From Haemophilus influenzae (GTDB lineage Bacteria > Pseudomonadota > Gammaproteobacteria > Enterobacterales > Pasteurellaceae), in assembly GCA_923172585.1 (NCBI GenBank), contig OV298644.1, forward strand, positions 1,071,427 to 1,135,426: 64,000 bases of DNA, in the 5' to 3' direction. Below the pieces are notes generated by a model that saw nothing but the letters and a program-made list of their open reading frames with translations, ran no database searches and was not told the DNA's origin. Position 1 is the stretch's first letter. Every line of letters starts with the position of its first letter. The position numbers and the translations under genes were made by a program. Below, in pieces: positions 1 through 11,004 of the stretch.

Positions 1-734
1 CGCCTATTATTGCTCAAATTGCTCGTAAACTTATACAGCGTACAGAGCCTAAACATCTTGATCAACTTGATGAAAATGATCTAGACACCATCGGGGATTT
101 GGAAGATAACGTTTTAGTTATTGGTTTTGGACGTTTTAGTCAAATTGTCTGCCAAACATTATTACTTCGTGGAATTAGTGTTTCAGTGATTGATCGCAAT
201 ATCGAAAATATCCGTGCTGCCGCAAAGTTTGGTTTTAAAGTTTATTATGGCGATGGCATTCGATTAGATGTTTTACGAGCCGCAGGAATTGAAAAGGCGA
301 AATGTGTCGTATTAGGTATTAACGATACACAAAGAATTGAACATATTGTCAGTCAAATGAAAGAGGCTTATCCAAATTTACCGATTTTAACCCGAACTTA
401 TGACAGAAAAACAACAGTTAGTTTGATTAAGCAGGATGTAGATTTTATTGTGCGTGAAACTTTTGAATCAGCAATTACAATTAGTCGAGCAACATTGATG
501 AAATTAGGTATTGATAAAATTGAAGCGGAAGAAATTATTAAGGAAGTACGAACATTGGATCAAGAACGGTTAAATGAAGAAGTTTTACACGGTTTTTCGA
601 ATGAAATAGTAAAAAAATATTGGACACCAAGACCATTTATTAAACCGCATCTTGATACAAAAGCATTAAATAAAGAAACAGAAGAAATTCTAAGTGAGAA
701 AATTGAAGAAGAAATATCAAATGATCATTCATAA
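1..734 (+). CDS. kefC: KefB/KefC-type glutathione-regulated K+/H+ antiporter, C-terminal part
   Basis: This is the C-terminal end of a monovalent cation:proton antiporter 2 protein; the membrane part lies before the window. The frame is open from base 3 and an internal TTG at 99 is not a start. A Rossmann-type RCK/KTN domain follows, with VLVIGFGRFSQ as the dinucleotide-binding glycine loop and an acidic residue in VSVIDRN ending the second strand. In E. coli this cytosolic domain binds glutathione and its adducts and gates K+ efflux during electrophile stress. The tail after the RCK domain is charged and poorly conserved. B and C paralogues cannot be told apart from this part. No terminator is obvious after the TAA at 732-734. 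Confidence 0.78.
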   Translation, partial: PIIAQIARKLIQRTEPKHLDQLDENDLDTIGDLEDNVLVIGFGRFSQIVCQTLLLRGISVSVIDRNIENIRAAAKFGFKVYYGDGIRLDVLRAAGIEKAKCVVLGINDTQRIEHIVSQMKEAYPNLPILTRTYDRKTTVSLIKQDVDFIVRETFESAITISRATLMKLGIDKIEAEEIIKEVRTLDQERLNEEVLHGFSNEIVKKYWTPRPFIKPHLDTKALNKETEEILSEKIEEEISNDHS

Positions 735-794
735 AATTATTTTTTATCTATAAAAATATTAAATTTTAACTTCTCGTTTAAGTATTTACTTTTG

Positions 795-810
795 AGTGAT
801 TTAAATCACG
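795..810 (+). promoter_or_regulatory. CRP/FNR-like palindrome upstream of the methyltransferase gene
   Basis: AGTGATTTAAATCACG is a near-perfect dyad. It matches the CRP half-sites TGTGA-N6-TCACA at four of five bases each, and the FNR pattern TTGAT-N4-ATCAA with one mismatch per half. It lies 24 bases before the start codon at 835. Which regulator binds it, if any, is inference. Confidence 0.4.
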
Positions 811-834
811 TAAATTTTTATTTTAAGGCAATAA

Positions 835-1599
835 ATGAATAATAAAATTAGTGTTTATGATAAAGATAATTTCTTTGAGCTTTATCAGAAACTCCGTGCA
901 AATCCAATTAGCCTCAATGAAATTATCGAAAAGCCCACCATGCTTTCATTGTTGCCTAATTTAAAAGGGAAGAAATTACTCGATTTAGGTTGTGGTACGG
1001 GAGGGCATTTACAACTTTATTTAGAACGAGGGGCGGCTAAGGTAATTGGAACTGATCTTTCCGAAAAAATGCTCGAACAAGCTGAAAAAGATCTTCAAAA
1101 GTGCGGTCAATTTTCAGGGCGTTTTTCCTTATATCACTTACCAATAGAAAAATTAGCTGAGTTACCAGAAAGTCATTTCGATGTGATTACTAGCTCTTTT
1201 GCCTTTCATTATATTGAAAATTTTCCGACATTATTATCAACGATCCATGACAAACTCTCGTCTAATGGCACATTAATTTTCTCACAAGAACATCCGATAA
1301 CTACCTGCCATAAAGAGGGAGAACGCTGGGAAAAAAATGACAAAAAACAGCAAGTCGCTTATCGTTTAAATCATTACCGAGAAGAGGGCGAACGCAATAG
1401 AAATTGGTTCAAACAACCTTTTCAAACCTATCATCGAACAACAGCAACAATTATCAATAATTTAATTCATGCAAGGTTTCAAATTGAGCAAATGGAAGAA
1501 CCCATGCTTGCTGACCAACCGCAATGGCATAATGAATTTAAAGATTTATCACACCGACCACCATTGTTATTTATCAAAGCAAGAAAAGTGGAGAAATAA
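835..1599 (+). CDS. Class I SAM-dependent methyltransferase
   Basis: A 254-residue soluble protein with the class I methyltransferase fold. Motif I is LLDLGCGTGGHL at about residues 48-60, followed by the acidic end of strand 2 in VIGTDLSEKML, where the SAM ribose would bind, and the FDVITSSFAFHY post-motif region. The substrate is unknown: small-molecule methylases of the UbiE/BioC/Tam type share this fold. AAGG sits about 7 bases before the ATG. The gene stands alone between the antiporter gene and rpsB, with a CRP/FNR-like dyad just upstream. It contains one uptake sequence (1099-1107). The fold is clear; the substrate is not. Confidence 0.85.
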   Translation: MNNKISVYDKDNFFELYQKLRANPISLNEIIEKPTMLSLLPNLKGKKLLDLGCGTGGHLQLYLERGAAKVIGTDLSEKMLEQAEKDLQKCGQFSGRFSLYHLPIEKLAELPESHFDVITSSFAFHYIENFPTLLSTIHDKLSSNGTLIFSQEHPITTCHKEGERWEKNDKKQQVAYRLNHYREEGERNRNWFKQPFQTYHRTTATIINNLIHARFQIEQMEEPMLADQPQWHNEFKDLSHRPPLLFIKARKVEK

Positions 1600-1610
1600 A
1601 CAAAATAAAC

Positions 1611-1639
1611 TGGTTTTTAACCGCACTTTATGGTATAAA
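1611..1639 (+). promoter_or_regulatory. Candidate rpsB promoter with extended -10
   Basis: TGGTATAAA (TGn plus a TATAAT-like box at 1634-1639) with a weak -35 TGGTTT at 1611-1616 and a 17-base spacer. The CGCCCCGC just downstream is a GC-rich discriminator of the kind seen at stringently controlled ribosomal promoters. An uptake sequence (1620-1628) lies inside the spacer. Confidence 0.45.
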
Positions 1640-1689
1640 TCGCCCCGCTGTTTTTGCCTTTCAAAAGCAGTTTTTTAATTACTAACAAC

Positions 1690-1776
1690 ACACACATATT
1701 AACAAGGCTTAATCGGGGTGCCAAACGGTCGATTAGCTGATATGTGGAGGCTCAACCCCAACAAAAGGAAAATATT
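1690..1776 (+). promoter_or_regulatory. rpsB 5' leader, possible S2 autoregulatory RNA
   Basis: The untranslated leader can pair GGGGT (1715-1719) with ACCCC (1755-1759), enclosing a 35-base region just before the ribosome-binding site AAAGGAA (1764-1770). In gammaproteobacteria ribosomal protein S2 represses rpsB-tsf through a structured leader, so this is a candidate for that element. No alignment was possible here. Confidence 0.4.
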
Positions 1777-2499
1777 ATGGCACAAGTTTCAATGCGCGAC
1801 ATGATCAACGCAGGCGTACACTTCGGACACCAAACTCGTTACTGGAACCCACAAATGAAACCTTTCATTTTTGGTGCTCGTAACGGTGTTCACATCATCA
1901 ATCTTGAAAAAACTTTACCTTTATTCAACGCAGCTTTAGCGGAATTAACTCGCATTGCTAGCAACAACGGTAAGGTATTATTCGTTGGTACAAAACGTGC
2001 AGCGTCTGAAGCAGTTCAAGCAGCAGCATTAGATTGTCAGCAATATTACGTAAACCACCGTTGGTTAGGTGGTATGTTGACTAACTGGAAAACCGTTCGT
2101 CAATCAATTAAACGTTTAAAAGATTTAGAAACCCAATCTCAAGACGGTACTTTTGATAAATTAACCAAAAAAGAAGCGTTAATGCGTAGCCGTGAGATGG
2201 AAAAACTTGAATTAAGCCTTGGCGGTATCAAAGATATGGGTGGCTTACCAGATGCGTTATTCGTTATCGGTGCAGACCACGAACATATCGCAGTTAAAGA
2301 AGCAAACAACCTAGGTATTCCTGTATTTGCTATCGTTGATACTAACTCAACACCAGCTGGCGTAGATTTCGTTATCCCTGGTAACGATGATGCGACTCGT
2401 GCTATCCAACTTTACGTTTCTGCAGCTGCAGCAGCGGTTAAAGAAGGTCGTGGTAACGAAGCTCAAGTTGCTGAAGAATTAGCAGCTGACGCAGAATAA
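1777..2499 (+). CDS. rpsB: 30S ribosomal protein S2
   Basis: S2, 240 residues, a component of the head of the small ribosomal subunit needed for binding of S1. [20 protein letters not shown] is the typical S2 N-terminus, and [26 protein letters not shown] and [15 protein letters not shown] follow in order. The start at 1777 is chosen over the upstream in-frame ATG at 1744 because it fits the family length and has AAAGGAA 6 bases before it. tsf follows after a hairpin, as is usual for this pair. Confidence 0.97.
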   Translation: MAQVSMRDMINAGVHFGHQTRYWNPQMKPFIFGARNGVHIINLEKTLPLFNAALAELTRIASNNGKVLFVGTKRAASEAVQAAALDCQQYYVNHRWLGGMLTNWKTVRQSIKRLKDLETQSQDGTFDKLTKKEALMRSREMEKLELSLGGIKDMGGLPDALFVIGADHEHIAVKEANNLGIPVFAIVDTNSTPAGVDFVIPGNDDATRAIQLYVSAAAAAVKEGRGNEAQVAEELAADAE

Positions 2500-2550
2500 T
2501 TTAAGTTTTGCAATAAGGCGAAGCCCTTAATAATCAAGCGATTAATTGGC

Positions 2551-2580
2551 ATAGGGGCTAAAATTTAGCCCCTATATTTT
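2551..2580 (+). terminator. Hairpin between rpsB and tsf (attenuator/terminator)
   Basis: ATAGGGGCTAAA and TTTAGCCCCTAT form a 12-bp perfect inverted repeat with one base between the arms (2551-2575), followed by a short T-rich tract. It would reduce transcription from rpsB into tsf, as the intercistronic hairpin does in other gammaproteobacteria. Confidence 0.75.
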
Positions 2581-2632
2581 TATCTAAAAGTGCGGTCAAA
2601 ATAAACCGCATTTTCGACAGAGGATTTTAAAA

Positions 2633-3484
2633 ATGGCTGAAATCACAGCATCATTAGTAAAAGAACTTCGTGACCGTACTGGCGCAGGTATGATGGAATG
2701 TAAAAAAGCATTAGTTGAAGCAAACGGTGATATTGAGTTAGCAATCGACAATATGCGTAAATCTGGTCAAGCTAAAGCAGCTAAAAAAGCAGGCCGTGTT
2801 GCAGCTGAAGGTGTTATCCTTGCTCGTGTAGAAAATGGTTTCGGTGTATTAGTTGAAATGAATTGTGAAACTGACTTCGTAGCAAAAGATGCAGGTTTCT
2901 TAGGTTTAGCAAACGAAGTAGCTGATTTCGCAGCAGCAAACAAAGGTACCACTATCGAAGCATTACAAGCGCAATTTGAAGAAAAACGTGCTGCATTAGT
3001 TGCTAAAATCGGTGAGAACATGAATATTCGTCGTGTTGCTTACTTAGATGGTCAAGTAATTGCACAATACTTACACGGTGCAAAAATTGGCGTATTAGTT
3101 GCGGGCGAAGGTTCTGCTGATGAACTGAAAAAAGTAGCAATGCACGTAGCTGCATCTAAACCTGAATTCGTGAACCCAGAAGATGTATCTGCTGAAGTGG
3201 TTGAACACGAACGTCAAATCCAAATCGATATTGCGATCAACTCTGGTAAACCAAAAGAAATCGCAGAGAAAATGGTTGAAGGTCGTATGAAGAAATTCAC
3301 TGGTGAAGTTTCATTAACAGGTCAAGCATTTGTAATGGATCCTTCTGTATCTGTAGGGGATTTCTTAAAATCAGTAAATACTTCTGTTTCTAACTTCATT
3401 CGTTTAGAAGTAGGCGAAGGTATTGAGAAAAAAGAAGAAGATTTTGCTGCTGAAGTTGCAAAAATCACTGGCGGTAACGCGTAA
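2633..3484 (+). CDS. tsf: Elongation factor Ts
   Basis: EF-Ts, 283 residues, the cytosolic nucleotide exchange factor that releases GDP from EF-Tu. The N-terminal UBA-like module carries [16 protein letters not shown]. The core begins with the [10 protein letters not shown] motif that contacts EF-Tu, and a long C-terminal module follows. The length is the normal one. GAGG lies about 10 bases before the ATG. The uptake sequence at 2588-2596 is in the gap after the rpsB hairpin. Confidence 0.97.
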   Translation: MAEITASLVKELRDRTGAGMMECKKALVEANGDIELAIDNMRKSGQAKAAKKAGRVAAEGVILARVENGFGVLVEMNCETDFVAKDAGFLGLANEVADFAAANKGTTIEALQAQFEEKRAALVAKIGENMNIRRVAYLDGQVIAQYLHGAKIGVLVAGEGSADELKKVAMHVAASKPEFVNPEDVSAEVVEHERQIQIDIAINSGKPKEIAEKMVEGRMKKFTGEVSLTGQAFVMDPSVSVGDFLKSVNTSVSNFIRLEVGEGIEKKEEDFAAEVAKITGGNA

Positions 3485-3510
3485 TTCTTTAAAGATAACG
3501 ATATGTTAAT

Positions 3511-3541
3511 AAGCCCAACTTAAGTTGGGCTTATTTGTTTT
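3511..3541 (+). terminator. rpsB-tsf operon terminator
   Basis: AAGCCCAACTTAAGTTGGGCTT is a perfect palindrome (3511-3532) followed by ATTTGTTTTA. It sits 26 bases after the tsf stop, before the convergent lpxD gene. Confidence 0.85.
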
Positions 3542-3656
3542 ATAGATAAGCTGCAATTAACGGGCTTAATTTTTTTAGTTACGTTTAGTAAAAATAAAAA
3601 TCCACACTTTAATAGTTTTTAAACTTGTATTTTGTAGATTAAAACATCAGAAGAAA

Positions 3657-4682
3657 TTAAGAAATTTTCTTTTCTAACGCTTTTAAACGTTTATTTATTC
3701 CATCAATACCTAACGTTAGTGCTGCTGTTTTACGCCATTCTTTATTCGTTTGCAATGGAATACCAGAGGAATATACGCCAGGCTCTGTAATTGGGCGCAT
3801 AACCATTCCCATTCCAGTAATGGTTACTTTATCACAAATTTCCATATGACCATTAATCACACTTGCACCACCAATTAAGCAATAGCGACCAACAGTTAAG
3901 CTACCTGCCATAATAACGCCACCCGCAACCGCTGTACCAGTGCCAATATGAACATTATGCGCAATTTGACAAAGGTTATCGATAATAACGTTATCTTCAA
4001 TAATCGTGGCATCTAATGCGCCTCTATCAATACAGGTATTCGCACCAATCTCAACGTTATTACCAATTATTACTTGACCAACTTGTGGAATTTTAATCCA
4101 ACGACCACGATCATTTGCATAACCAAAACCATCACTACCGATAACTGTTCCTGATTGAATTAAGCAATTAGCTCCAATCTCAACGTTATGGTAAACAGTG
4201 ACATTAGCCCAGAGCTGAGTGCCTGAACCTATCTTGGTATTTTTACCAACAAAGCAATTTGCACCAATGATCACGTTATCACCTAGTACAACACCTTCTT
4301 CAATCACTGCGTTCGCACCAATAGATACATTTTCGCCCAATAAAACACCATCAAAAATGACCGCACTTTTTGCGATTCCTTGTGCCGCTTTTGGCGTGCT
4401 ATCCATATATTGCGCTAAAATTGCGTAAGCCACATAAGGATCTTTAACAATAAGTAAATTGCTTTCTGGAGAACAGTGTTCAACATCCTCTTCAGAAACA
4501 ACCAAAATCCCTGCTTTAGAATCTTTCAATAATACACGAAATTTTACGTTAGAAATAAAAGTGAGTTGATTTGATTGGGCTTTATCGAGAGGTGCGATAT
4601 TCTCAACAACAACATCGGCGTTACCGCGAACGGTAGCGCCGATTTGAGTTGCCAATTCTTGTAAAGAATAGGATTTTTGCAT
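3657..4682 (-). CDS. lpxD: UDP-3-O-(3-hydroxymyristoyl)glucosamine N-acyltransferase
   Basis: LpxD, 341 residues, adds the second hydroxyacyl chain in lipid A synthesis. An N-terminal uridine-binding domain (about residues 1-100) is followed by a left-handed beta helix of hexapeptide repeats such as IGANAV, LGDNVI and IGANCF. The QIAHNVHIG stretch near residue 240 holds the catalytic histidine. A C-terminal helix ends in ALEKKIS. It is the last gene of the uppS-cdsA-rseP-bamA-skp-lpxD run; lpxA/lpxB do not follow here, because tsf converges on it. skp ends 12 bases upstream. An uptake sequence lies inside (4360-4368). Confidence 0.96.
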   Translation of the reverse strand: MQKSYSLQELATQIGATVRGNADVVVENIAPLDKAQSNQLTFISNVKFRVLLKDSKAGILVVSEEDVEHCSPESNLLIVKDPYVAYAILAQYMDSTPKAAQGIAKSAVIFDGVLLGENVSIGANAVIEEGVVLGDNVIIGANCFVGKNTKIGSGTQLWANVTVYHNVEIGANCLIQSGTVIGSDGFGYANDRGRWIKIPQVGQVIIGNNVEIGANTCIDRGALDATIIEDNVIIDNLCQIAHNVHIGTGTAVAGGVIMAGSLTVGRYCLIGGASVINGHMEICDKVTITGMGMVMRPITEPGVYSSGIPLQTNKEWRKTAALTLGIDGINKRLKALEKKIS

Positions 4683-4694
4683 TATGAGAACCTA

Positions 4695-5288
4695 TTATTT
4701 TTTCTCTTGTGCTTTTTCAGAAGCAGGGATAGATTTTAATACTTCTTCAGTAATATCTTTACCCTCTACCGCAAATACAACTGAATTTGCATCAAGCACA
4801 TAAGTATAACCTTTTGCTTTTGCTAAATTATTTGTCGCAGTTTGAATACTATTTAATAATTTACCACGTTCTTCAGCTTGACGTTTTTCATTTTGAGCTT
4901 GGAATTCTTGAACTTTTTTATCTTGTTCTTGCATTAATTTTTGTAATTCAGCATCTTCAGCCGCACCTAATTTATTAATTTCTTCTTGGCGTTTTTGAAT
5001 ATCAGCTTGACGTAAGCGAGGTGCATCTTTTTCTAAAGCCGCAACTTTTGCTTCTACTTTTTTACGAGCAGCAGCAATTTTATCATCAACTTCTTTTTTG
5101 CTTGCTGCTAATTTCTCAGCTACAGGTTTAAATTCAGCATCAAGTTTATCTGCTACCGCTTGGCGATCTGGGTGATGTTGAAAAATATAACCTGCATTAA
5201 TGAAAGCAATTTTTTCTTCAGCGGAAGCATAGCCTGAAGCAAGTGCAATACCTAAAGCAAGTGCGGTTACTTTTGCGATGTTTTTCAT
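4695..5288 (-). CDS. skp: Periplasmic chaperone Skp/OmpH
   Basis: Skp, 197 residues, carries unfolded outer-membrane proteins across the periplasm to the Bam complex. A signal peptide ends at ASGYASA (residues 17-23). The mature protein starts with EEKIAFINAGYIFQ and then has long charged helices rich in K, E, A and Q (about residues 45-145), the tentacles of the trimer. bamA is immediately upstream and lpxD downstream, the usual order. It is somewhat longer than E. coli Skp (161 residues). Confidence 0.93.
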   Translation of the reverse strand: MKNIAKVTALALGIALASGYASAEEKIAFINAGYIFQHHPDRQAVADKLDAEFKPVAEKLAASKKEVDDKIAAARKKVEAKVAALEKDAPRLRQADIQKRQEEINKLGAAEDAELQKLMQEQDKKVQEFQAQNEKRQAEERGKLLNSIQTATNNLAKAKGYTYVLDANSVVFAVEGKDITEEVLKSIPASEKAQEKK

Positions 5289-5395
5289 TTGATAAATATC
5301 CTTAATTAAATGATGGGTTTAATATTTTCTCTGCCCAATTAAATTAGGCAGAGAACGTTGTTTTTGAGTTCTGATGAAGAAAAAAGTTCAATTTA

Positions 5396-7792
5396 TTAGA
5401 AAGAACCTCCAATACTAAATTGGAACTGTTCGACATCATCATTTTCATATTTTTTAATTGGTTTGGCATAAGAGAATACCAATGGCCCAATAGGAGATTG
5501 CCATTGGAATCCGACACCTGTAGAGGCACGAATACGGCTTGATTTGCCATAATCAGGCAATTTTTTTAATACTTCGCTATTTAATCCATTTTTATCTGAT
5601 TTCCATTTAGTATTCCAAACACTTGCCGCATCAACAAATAGGGAAGTTCGGACCGTATTTTGGCTTTTATCACTCACAAATGGAGTTGGCACAATTAACT
5701 CTGCGCTAGCTGTAGCGATTGCATTACCACCAATCACATCAGAACTTATCTTCTTAAAAGTATCATTACCATTATTACCATTACCATATTCGGCATAAAT
5801 TGCGTTAGGTCCAATACTACCATAAGCAAAACCACGTAATGAACCGATGCCACCCGCTGTATAAGTTTGATAGAACGGTAAACGCTTGTTTCCAAAACCA
5901 TTTGCATATCCTGCAGATGCTTTTGCAGATACAACCCAGAGGTGATCTCTGTCTAATGGGTAGAAACCCTGTACATCTGCACTTAGTTTGTAGTATTTGT
6001 TATCAGAACCTGGAATTGTAACTCGTCCACCAAGACTTGCTTTAACCCCTTTAGTTGGGAAATAGCCTCTATTAAGGCTGTTATAATTCCAACCAAAAGA
6101 AAAATCAAAGTCATTTGTTTTAATGCCATTACCTTTAAATTTCATTGATTGAATATATAAATTACGGTTATATTCTAGAGCAAAGTTATTAATTTTATTA
6201 TAGGTATGGCCTAATCCTACATAATAGGAGTTATTTTCATTTACAGGGAAACCTAAAGTAACATTACTTCCATAAGTCGTACGCTTATAGTTAGAGGATG
6301 TATCACTTTTAGAGTTATCGTAGTTTTCAAAGAAAACATTTCCACCAAGACTTACACCATCTTTAGTAAAATAGGGCTCGGTATAACCCAAATTGACACT
6401 CGTACCATAATCATTTTTCGTACCAGCTATACTTACTGCCGCCCCTGTTCCCAAGAAATTATCTTGTTTAACACTTGCTTGATAACTAATACCACTCTCT
6501 GTACCGTAACCAATACCAAAGTTGATACTACCCGTGTTACGTTCTTTGACTTTATATACGACATCCACTTCATCATTACTACCATTGATAGGATCAATTC
6601 GGTTTTCGACTGTTTCGAAGAAACCTGTACGATCTAAGCGAATTTTTCCTAACTCAACTAATTGTGAATTATACCAAGTTCCTTCTTGTTGGCGCATTTC
6701 CTGACGTAAAGTGCTATCAGCAGAAACGGTATTTCCTTCAAAGCGAAGTTGGCGAACAGTTAAACGTCGTCCAGCATCAACAACAAGGGTTATCGCTAAT
6801 GTTTTATTTGCATCATCAAAATCAGGTACTGAATTTACCGTTGCGCTACCGTAACCGCGTTCTCCAAGTTTTGCTTTAATTGCATTTTCTACATCTGCAA
6901 TATCACTACGGCGGAAAGTATCATTTAAATGTAATGCTGAAAGTAAAGGTTCAAGCTCGGCAGACATACCTCCCAGATTACCTATAATGCGTGCACTACG
7001 AAGGTCATACTGTAAACCTTCATTTACATCAATGGTTACATTAACTTTTGTTTTTTCATCATTTAGCTGAACATCCGTTTTAGTAATTTGTGCTTTGGCA
7101 TAGCCATTATTTAAATAATAATCACGAATTGACTGCAAATCTTTCTCGAATTGCACACCTTCAAATTTATTTCCCCATAATTTCCACCAAGAATCAGGTT
7201 GTAATTCCATTTGTTCTTGTAATGTACTGCTACTAACAGATTCGTTCCCCTTGAAAGTTAATGATGCCAATTTTGCTTTATCATCTTCATTGATTTGAAT
7301 TAAAATTTCAGCGCGATTATTTGGTAGCGTATTGACAATAGGTTCAACGGTTGCGTTATAGCGACCTACACTTGCATAGTGCTCTTTTACACTTTTGGCA
7401 AATTCATTTAATTTTTCTCGAATTAAAACATCGCCAACTTTAAACCCGTTAGCATCTAAGTTTTGTTTTAGTGCTTCAGTGGGAATAATAGAGTTACCTT
7501 TGATTTTAACATCTGAAATGATCGATTTAGCCACAACGCTAACAACAAGCACATCGCCTTCTTGATGCGCTTTCACATCATCGAATCGACCACTTACGAA
7601 TAAAGAGCGGACAATATTAGCCACATCATTGTCAGTCACACGCTGACCGGCACGAACAGGTAAACTTGCTCGGATTTGTTGTTCTAAGTCACCTTGAACA
7701 CCATCCACACGAATATCTTTTGCCACAAAAGGTGCGGCAAACACAGTCGTTGTCGTACCGAATAATAAACTTGCGATTAGAAGTTTTTTCAT
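5396..7792 (-). CDS. bamA: Outer membrane assembly factor BamA (D15 protective antigen)
   Basis: BamA/D15, 798 residues, the central beta-barrel insertase of the Bam complex. The signal peptide is [24 protein letters not shown] repeats fill about residues 20-420, and the barrel follows with the conserved GSLRGFAYG lid-loop motif and a terminal FQFSIGGSF ending in Phe, the normal outer-membrane signature. The ATG at 7792 is preferred to one 17 codons upstream because it begins the signal peptide and follows TAGGAT. rseP ends 20 bases upstream and skp follows downstream. In H. influenzae D15 is a known protective surface antigen. Confidence 0.97.
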
Positions 7793-7811
7793 CGATTGTA
7801 TCCTATATAAA

Positions 7812-9143
7812 TTATAGACGTAAAAAATCATTAAATAATGCAAACACCGTTAAGCTTAATAACAGAGCTGCGCCAATTCGATAACAGATGCTTTGCACCC
7901 GCTCAGAAACAGGTTTTCCTTTAACAGCTTCCATTGTTAAAAAAACTAAATGACCGCCATCTAATACTGGTAATGGAAATAAATTCATAATCCCTAAATT
8001 TACACTAATCAATGCCATAAAACTTAAAAAATACACCAATCCAATATTTGCTGATGCGCCAGCACCTTTTGCAATAGAAATTGGCCCACTTAAATTATTT
8101 AATGACAAATCGCCAGTAAGTAATTTCCCTAATATTTTCAAGGTTAAAAGGGAAAGCTGTCCTGTTTTTTCAATGCCTTTTTGTAAAGATTCAAGAATAC
8201 CATATTTTAATTCAGTACGGTATTCATCCTCTAATTTTGTTAAGGTTGGGCTAAACCCAACAAACCATTTGCCATTTTGATTACGCACTGGAGTTAGGAC
8301 TTTGTCAAATGTTTCTCCATTACGTTCAACTTTAATAGTAAAAGATTCGCCTTGTTCGACCTGTTTTATAAAATCTTGCCAAGGAAGTGCGGTTAAATTT
8401 TCTTTTAAAATTTTATCACCGATTTGTAAACCAGCTTTCTCAGCGGGAGAATTTTGAACAACTTTAGAAAGCACCATTTCAATTTTAGGACGCATAGGCA
8501 TAATCCCTAATGCCTCAAAAGCACTTTCTTTTTCAGGATCGAATATCCAATTTGTAAGATTTAAAGTCCGTTGTTGTTCAACATTAGAACCGAAAGGAGA
8601 AAGGGTAATTTCAACATTAGGCTCCCCCATTTTTGTTGCAAGTAGCATATTGATGGTTTCCCAATCTTGAGTTTCTTCGCCATCAACCGCTAGAATTTGT
8701 GTATTAGGTTCAATGTGAGCTTGTGCTGCGATGGAACTTGGTGTTATTGATTCAATCACTGGTTTAACCGTTGGCATTCCATAAAGGTAGATGACCCAAT
8801 AGGCAAAAATCGCAAAAATAAAATTCGCCAAAGGGCCTGCAATAATCACAAATGCGCGTTGTAATACGCTTTTACTGTCAAATGCTTGTGATTTTTGCTC
8901 AGCAGGAACTACTTCATTACGTCCATCAAGCATTTTTACATAGCCGCCTAAAGGAATCATTGAAACCGCAAATTCTGTACCATATTTGTCAATGCGTTTC
9001 CAAATTACTTTTCCAAAACCAATGGAAAAACGATGGACTTTTATACCGCACTTTCTCGCTGCCCAAAAGTGACCATATTCGTGAACGGATACTAATACAG
9101 CAATAGCAATGATAAAAGAACCTAGTGACCACAAAAATGACAT
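7812..9143 (-). CDS. rseP: Site-2 intramembrane zinc metalloprotease RseP
   Basis: RseP, 443 residues, an inner-membrane protease that makes the second cut in RseA to release sigma E. The zinc motif HEYGH is at residues 21-25 in the first membrane segment. The third ligand motif [11 protein letters not shown] is in the C-terminal membrane domain, and tandem PDZ domains lie between. It sits in the sigma-E-linked envelope cluster just before bamA. The first-site protease gene degS is also in this window (41095-42117), so both RseA-cutting proteases are present. Confidence 0.95.
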
Positions 9144-9152
9144 TAAAAATCC

Positions 9153-10019
9153 TTATAAGACAAAGAAATAGAAATAGCTGAAAAAAGGTACTGCGGCAGT
9201 CAAGCTATCAATGCGATCTAATACACCGCCATGACCAGGAATTAATTGACTGCTGTCTTTCACACCAGACTCACGCTTGAACATACTTTCAGTTAAATCG
9301 CCCAATACTGAAATTGCAACTGTCGCTACAGAAAGAATGATAAATCCAGTAATATTTCGATCGCCTACTAAAGTATTGTTAGAGAAATGAATAAAGATAA
9401 AAGCAAGCACTAATGCTGTAATTAAGCCACCAATGACCCCTTCCCAACTTTTACCTGGCGATACTTTAGGGGCAAGTTTACGTTTGCCAAAGGCACGTCC
9501 GCTAAAATAAGCACCAGAATCAGCCGCCCAAACAAGTATAAATACGTAAAGTAATAAAAATAAGCCGTGATAAGGATCATGGGTATAGTGTTCTAAACGT
9601 AAACGTAATACACCTGCGACAAATGGAATCAACGTAGAAAAGGCAAATAAAAGTTGTAAAAGTGGATTTTTAGACCAAAATTTAGCTGATTTAGGATAAC
9701 TGATCACAAGTAACAAAGCTAAACCCCACCAGCTAACAGCATTTATCAATAAAAGCTGAAGATGTTGTTTAAACACACGCCCTGCATCTAAATAGTTTCC
9801 CTCAGTATAGAGCCATAAGAAGATAAATACGCCTAAAAAGGTAGCCACAAAAAAACGTATCAAAGGTTGTTTAAGGCGAGCAAATTGAGTCCATTCCCAA
9901 ATGCCTAAAATCGCTACTGCCCCTAAAGCGAGGGCAAAATAAAAAGGTGTGAATAAAAATAGCGCACATAAAACTGCAGCAATTAACACAATAGCAGATA
10001 AAACTCGTTGTTTAAGCAT
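9153..10019 (-). CDS. cdsA: Phosphatidate cytidylyltransferase
   Basis: CdsA, 288 residues, makes CDP-diacylglycerol from phosphatidate and CTP at the inner membrane. About eight hydrophobic segments are visible. The signature region near the C-terminus, VLGDLTESMFKRESGVKD then IPGHGGVLDRIDS, contains the conserved acidic residues of the family. SPGKSWEGVIGG is also typical. rseP starts 10 bases downstream and uppS ends 17 bases upstream, so the genes are probably cotranscribed. Confidence 0.95.
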   Translation of the reverse strand: MLKQRVLSAIVLIAAVLCALFLFTPFYFALALGAVAILGIWEWTQFARLKQPLIRFFVATFLGVFIFLWLYTEGNYLDAGRVFKQHLQLLLINAVSWWGLALLLVISYPKSAKFWSKNPLLQLLFAFSTLIPFVAGVLRLRLEHYTHDPYHGLFLLLYVFILVWAADSGAYFSGRAFGKRKLAPKVSPGKSWEGVIGGLITALVLAFIFIHFSNNTLVGDRNITGFIILSVATVAISVLGDLTESMFKRESGVKDSSQLIPGHGGVLDRIDSLTAAVPFFSYFYFFVL

Positions 10020-10036
10020 AATTTTAATCCGTTTAA

Positions 10037-10756
10037 CTATTCAGTCCCGCCAAAACGGCGATGACGTTGTTGATAACTTGCAATCGCGCGATTAAATTCT
10101 AATTGATTAAAATCAGGCCAAAGCACATCGGAAAAATATAATTCCGCATAGGCAATTTGCCATAATAAAAAGTTGCTTATGCGCTGTTCTCCACTGGTGC
10201 GAATTAATAAATCCACAGGTGGTGCATTTTGGGTTGCAAGATGATGTTGAAAAGTCGAGTTATTAATATCTGAAACTGACATTTCTTCTTTTTTAACTTT
10301 TTCTGCAATTTGTTTAGCGGCTTGAATAATATCCCAACAACCGCCGTAATTTGCCGCAATATTGAGTGTAAGTGCGGTATTTTTTTCTGTTAAATTTTCC
10401 GCTTTTTTGATTTTTTCTTGTAAAGTTTCACTAAAACGAGATACATCGCCTATAATTTTCAGACAAATATTATTTTTATGTAATTTTTTCACTTCGCGAT
10501 CCAAGGCTTGCATAAAAAGCGACATTAACGCGCTGATTTCTTGTTCTGGGCGACTCCAATTTTCGCTACTAAAGGCATAAAGTGTGAGTACTTCCACACC
10601 GATTTGTCGTGCATAAGCCACTGCTTTGCGTACCGCAGTAACGCCATTGGTGTGTCCGAAAATTCGCATTTTATTTTTCTGTTTTGCCCAACGACCATTA
10701 CCATCCATAATAATGGCAACGTGTTTTGGTATATTTGTTTGATCCAACTCTATCAT
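10037..10756 (-). CDS. uppS: Undecaprenyl diphosphate synthase
   Basis: UppS, 239 residues, a cis-prenyltransferase that makes the C55 lipid carrier for peptidoglycan and O-antigen precursors. [12 protein letters not shown] near residues 14-25 holds the catalytic Asp and pyrophosphate-binding residues. [14 protein letters not shown] and [19 protein letters not shown] are the later family motifs. It is the first gene of the minus-strand envelope operon and diverges from leuS. An uptake sequence (10370-10378) is inside. Confidence 0.96.
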   Translation of the reverse strand: MIELDQTNIPKHVAIIMDGNGRWAKQKNKMRIFGHTNGVTAVRKAVAYARQIGVEVLTLYAFSSENWSRPEQEISALMSLFMQALDREVKKLHKNNICLKIIGDVSRFSETLQEKIKKAENLTEKNTALTLNIAANYGGCWDIIQAAKQIAEKVKKEEMSVSDINNSTFQHHLATQNAPPVDLLIRTSGEQRISNFLLWQIAYAELYFSDVLWPDFNQLEFNRAIASYQQRHRRFGGTE

Positions 10757-11004
10757 TATTTTTATTATTGAGAGACCTCTATAAATTTGGTGGTAAACTA
10801 TATCATAAGTTATATTGGCTTGCTATGAATTCCTTTGTTCTAATCTGTTCTGCAAAAATTGAAAATTTATTGTAAAAAACAGCTAAAAAACCACCGCACT
10901 TTTTATTTCTCTCCCTATTAATTTTTGCCATTTTACGGTATTCTATGCCACATTTTCTATTGTCAAAATGCTGCAAAAGTGCGGTTAAAATTTAAGGTGA
11001 TTTT

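Noticed and set aside
2767-3021. Open minus-strand frame of 84 codons inside tsf
   Set aside because: It is the antisense of a strongly coding, well-conserved gene with no start context of its own.
5344-5550. Minus-strand ORF of 68 codons at the 3' end of bamA
   Set aside because: Alternate frame of the beta-barrel coding sequence; no independent start signal.
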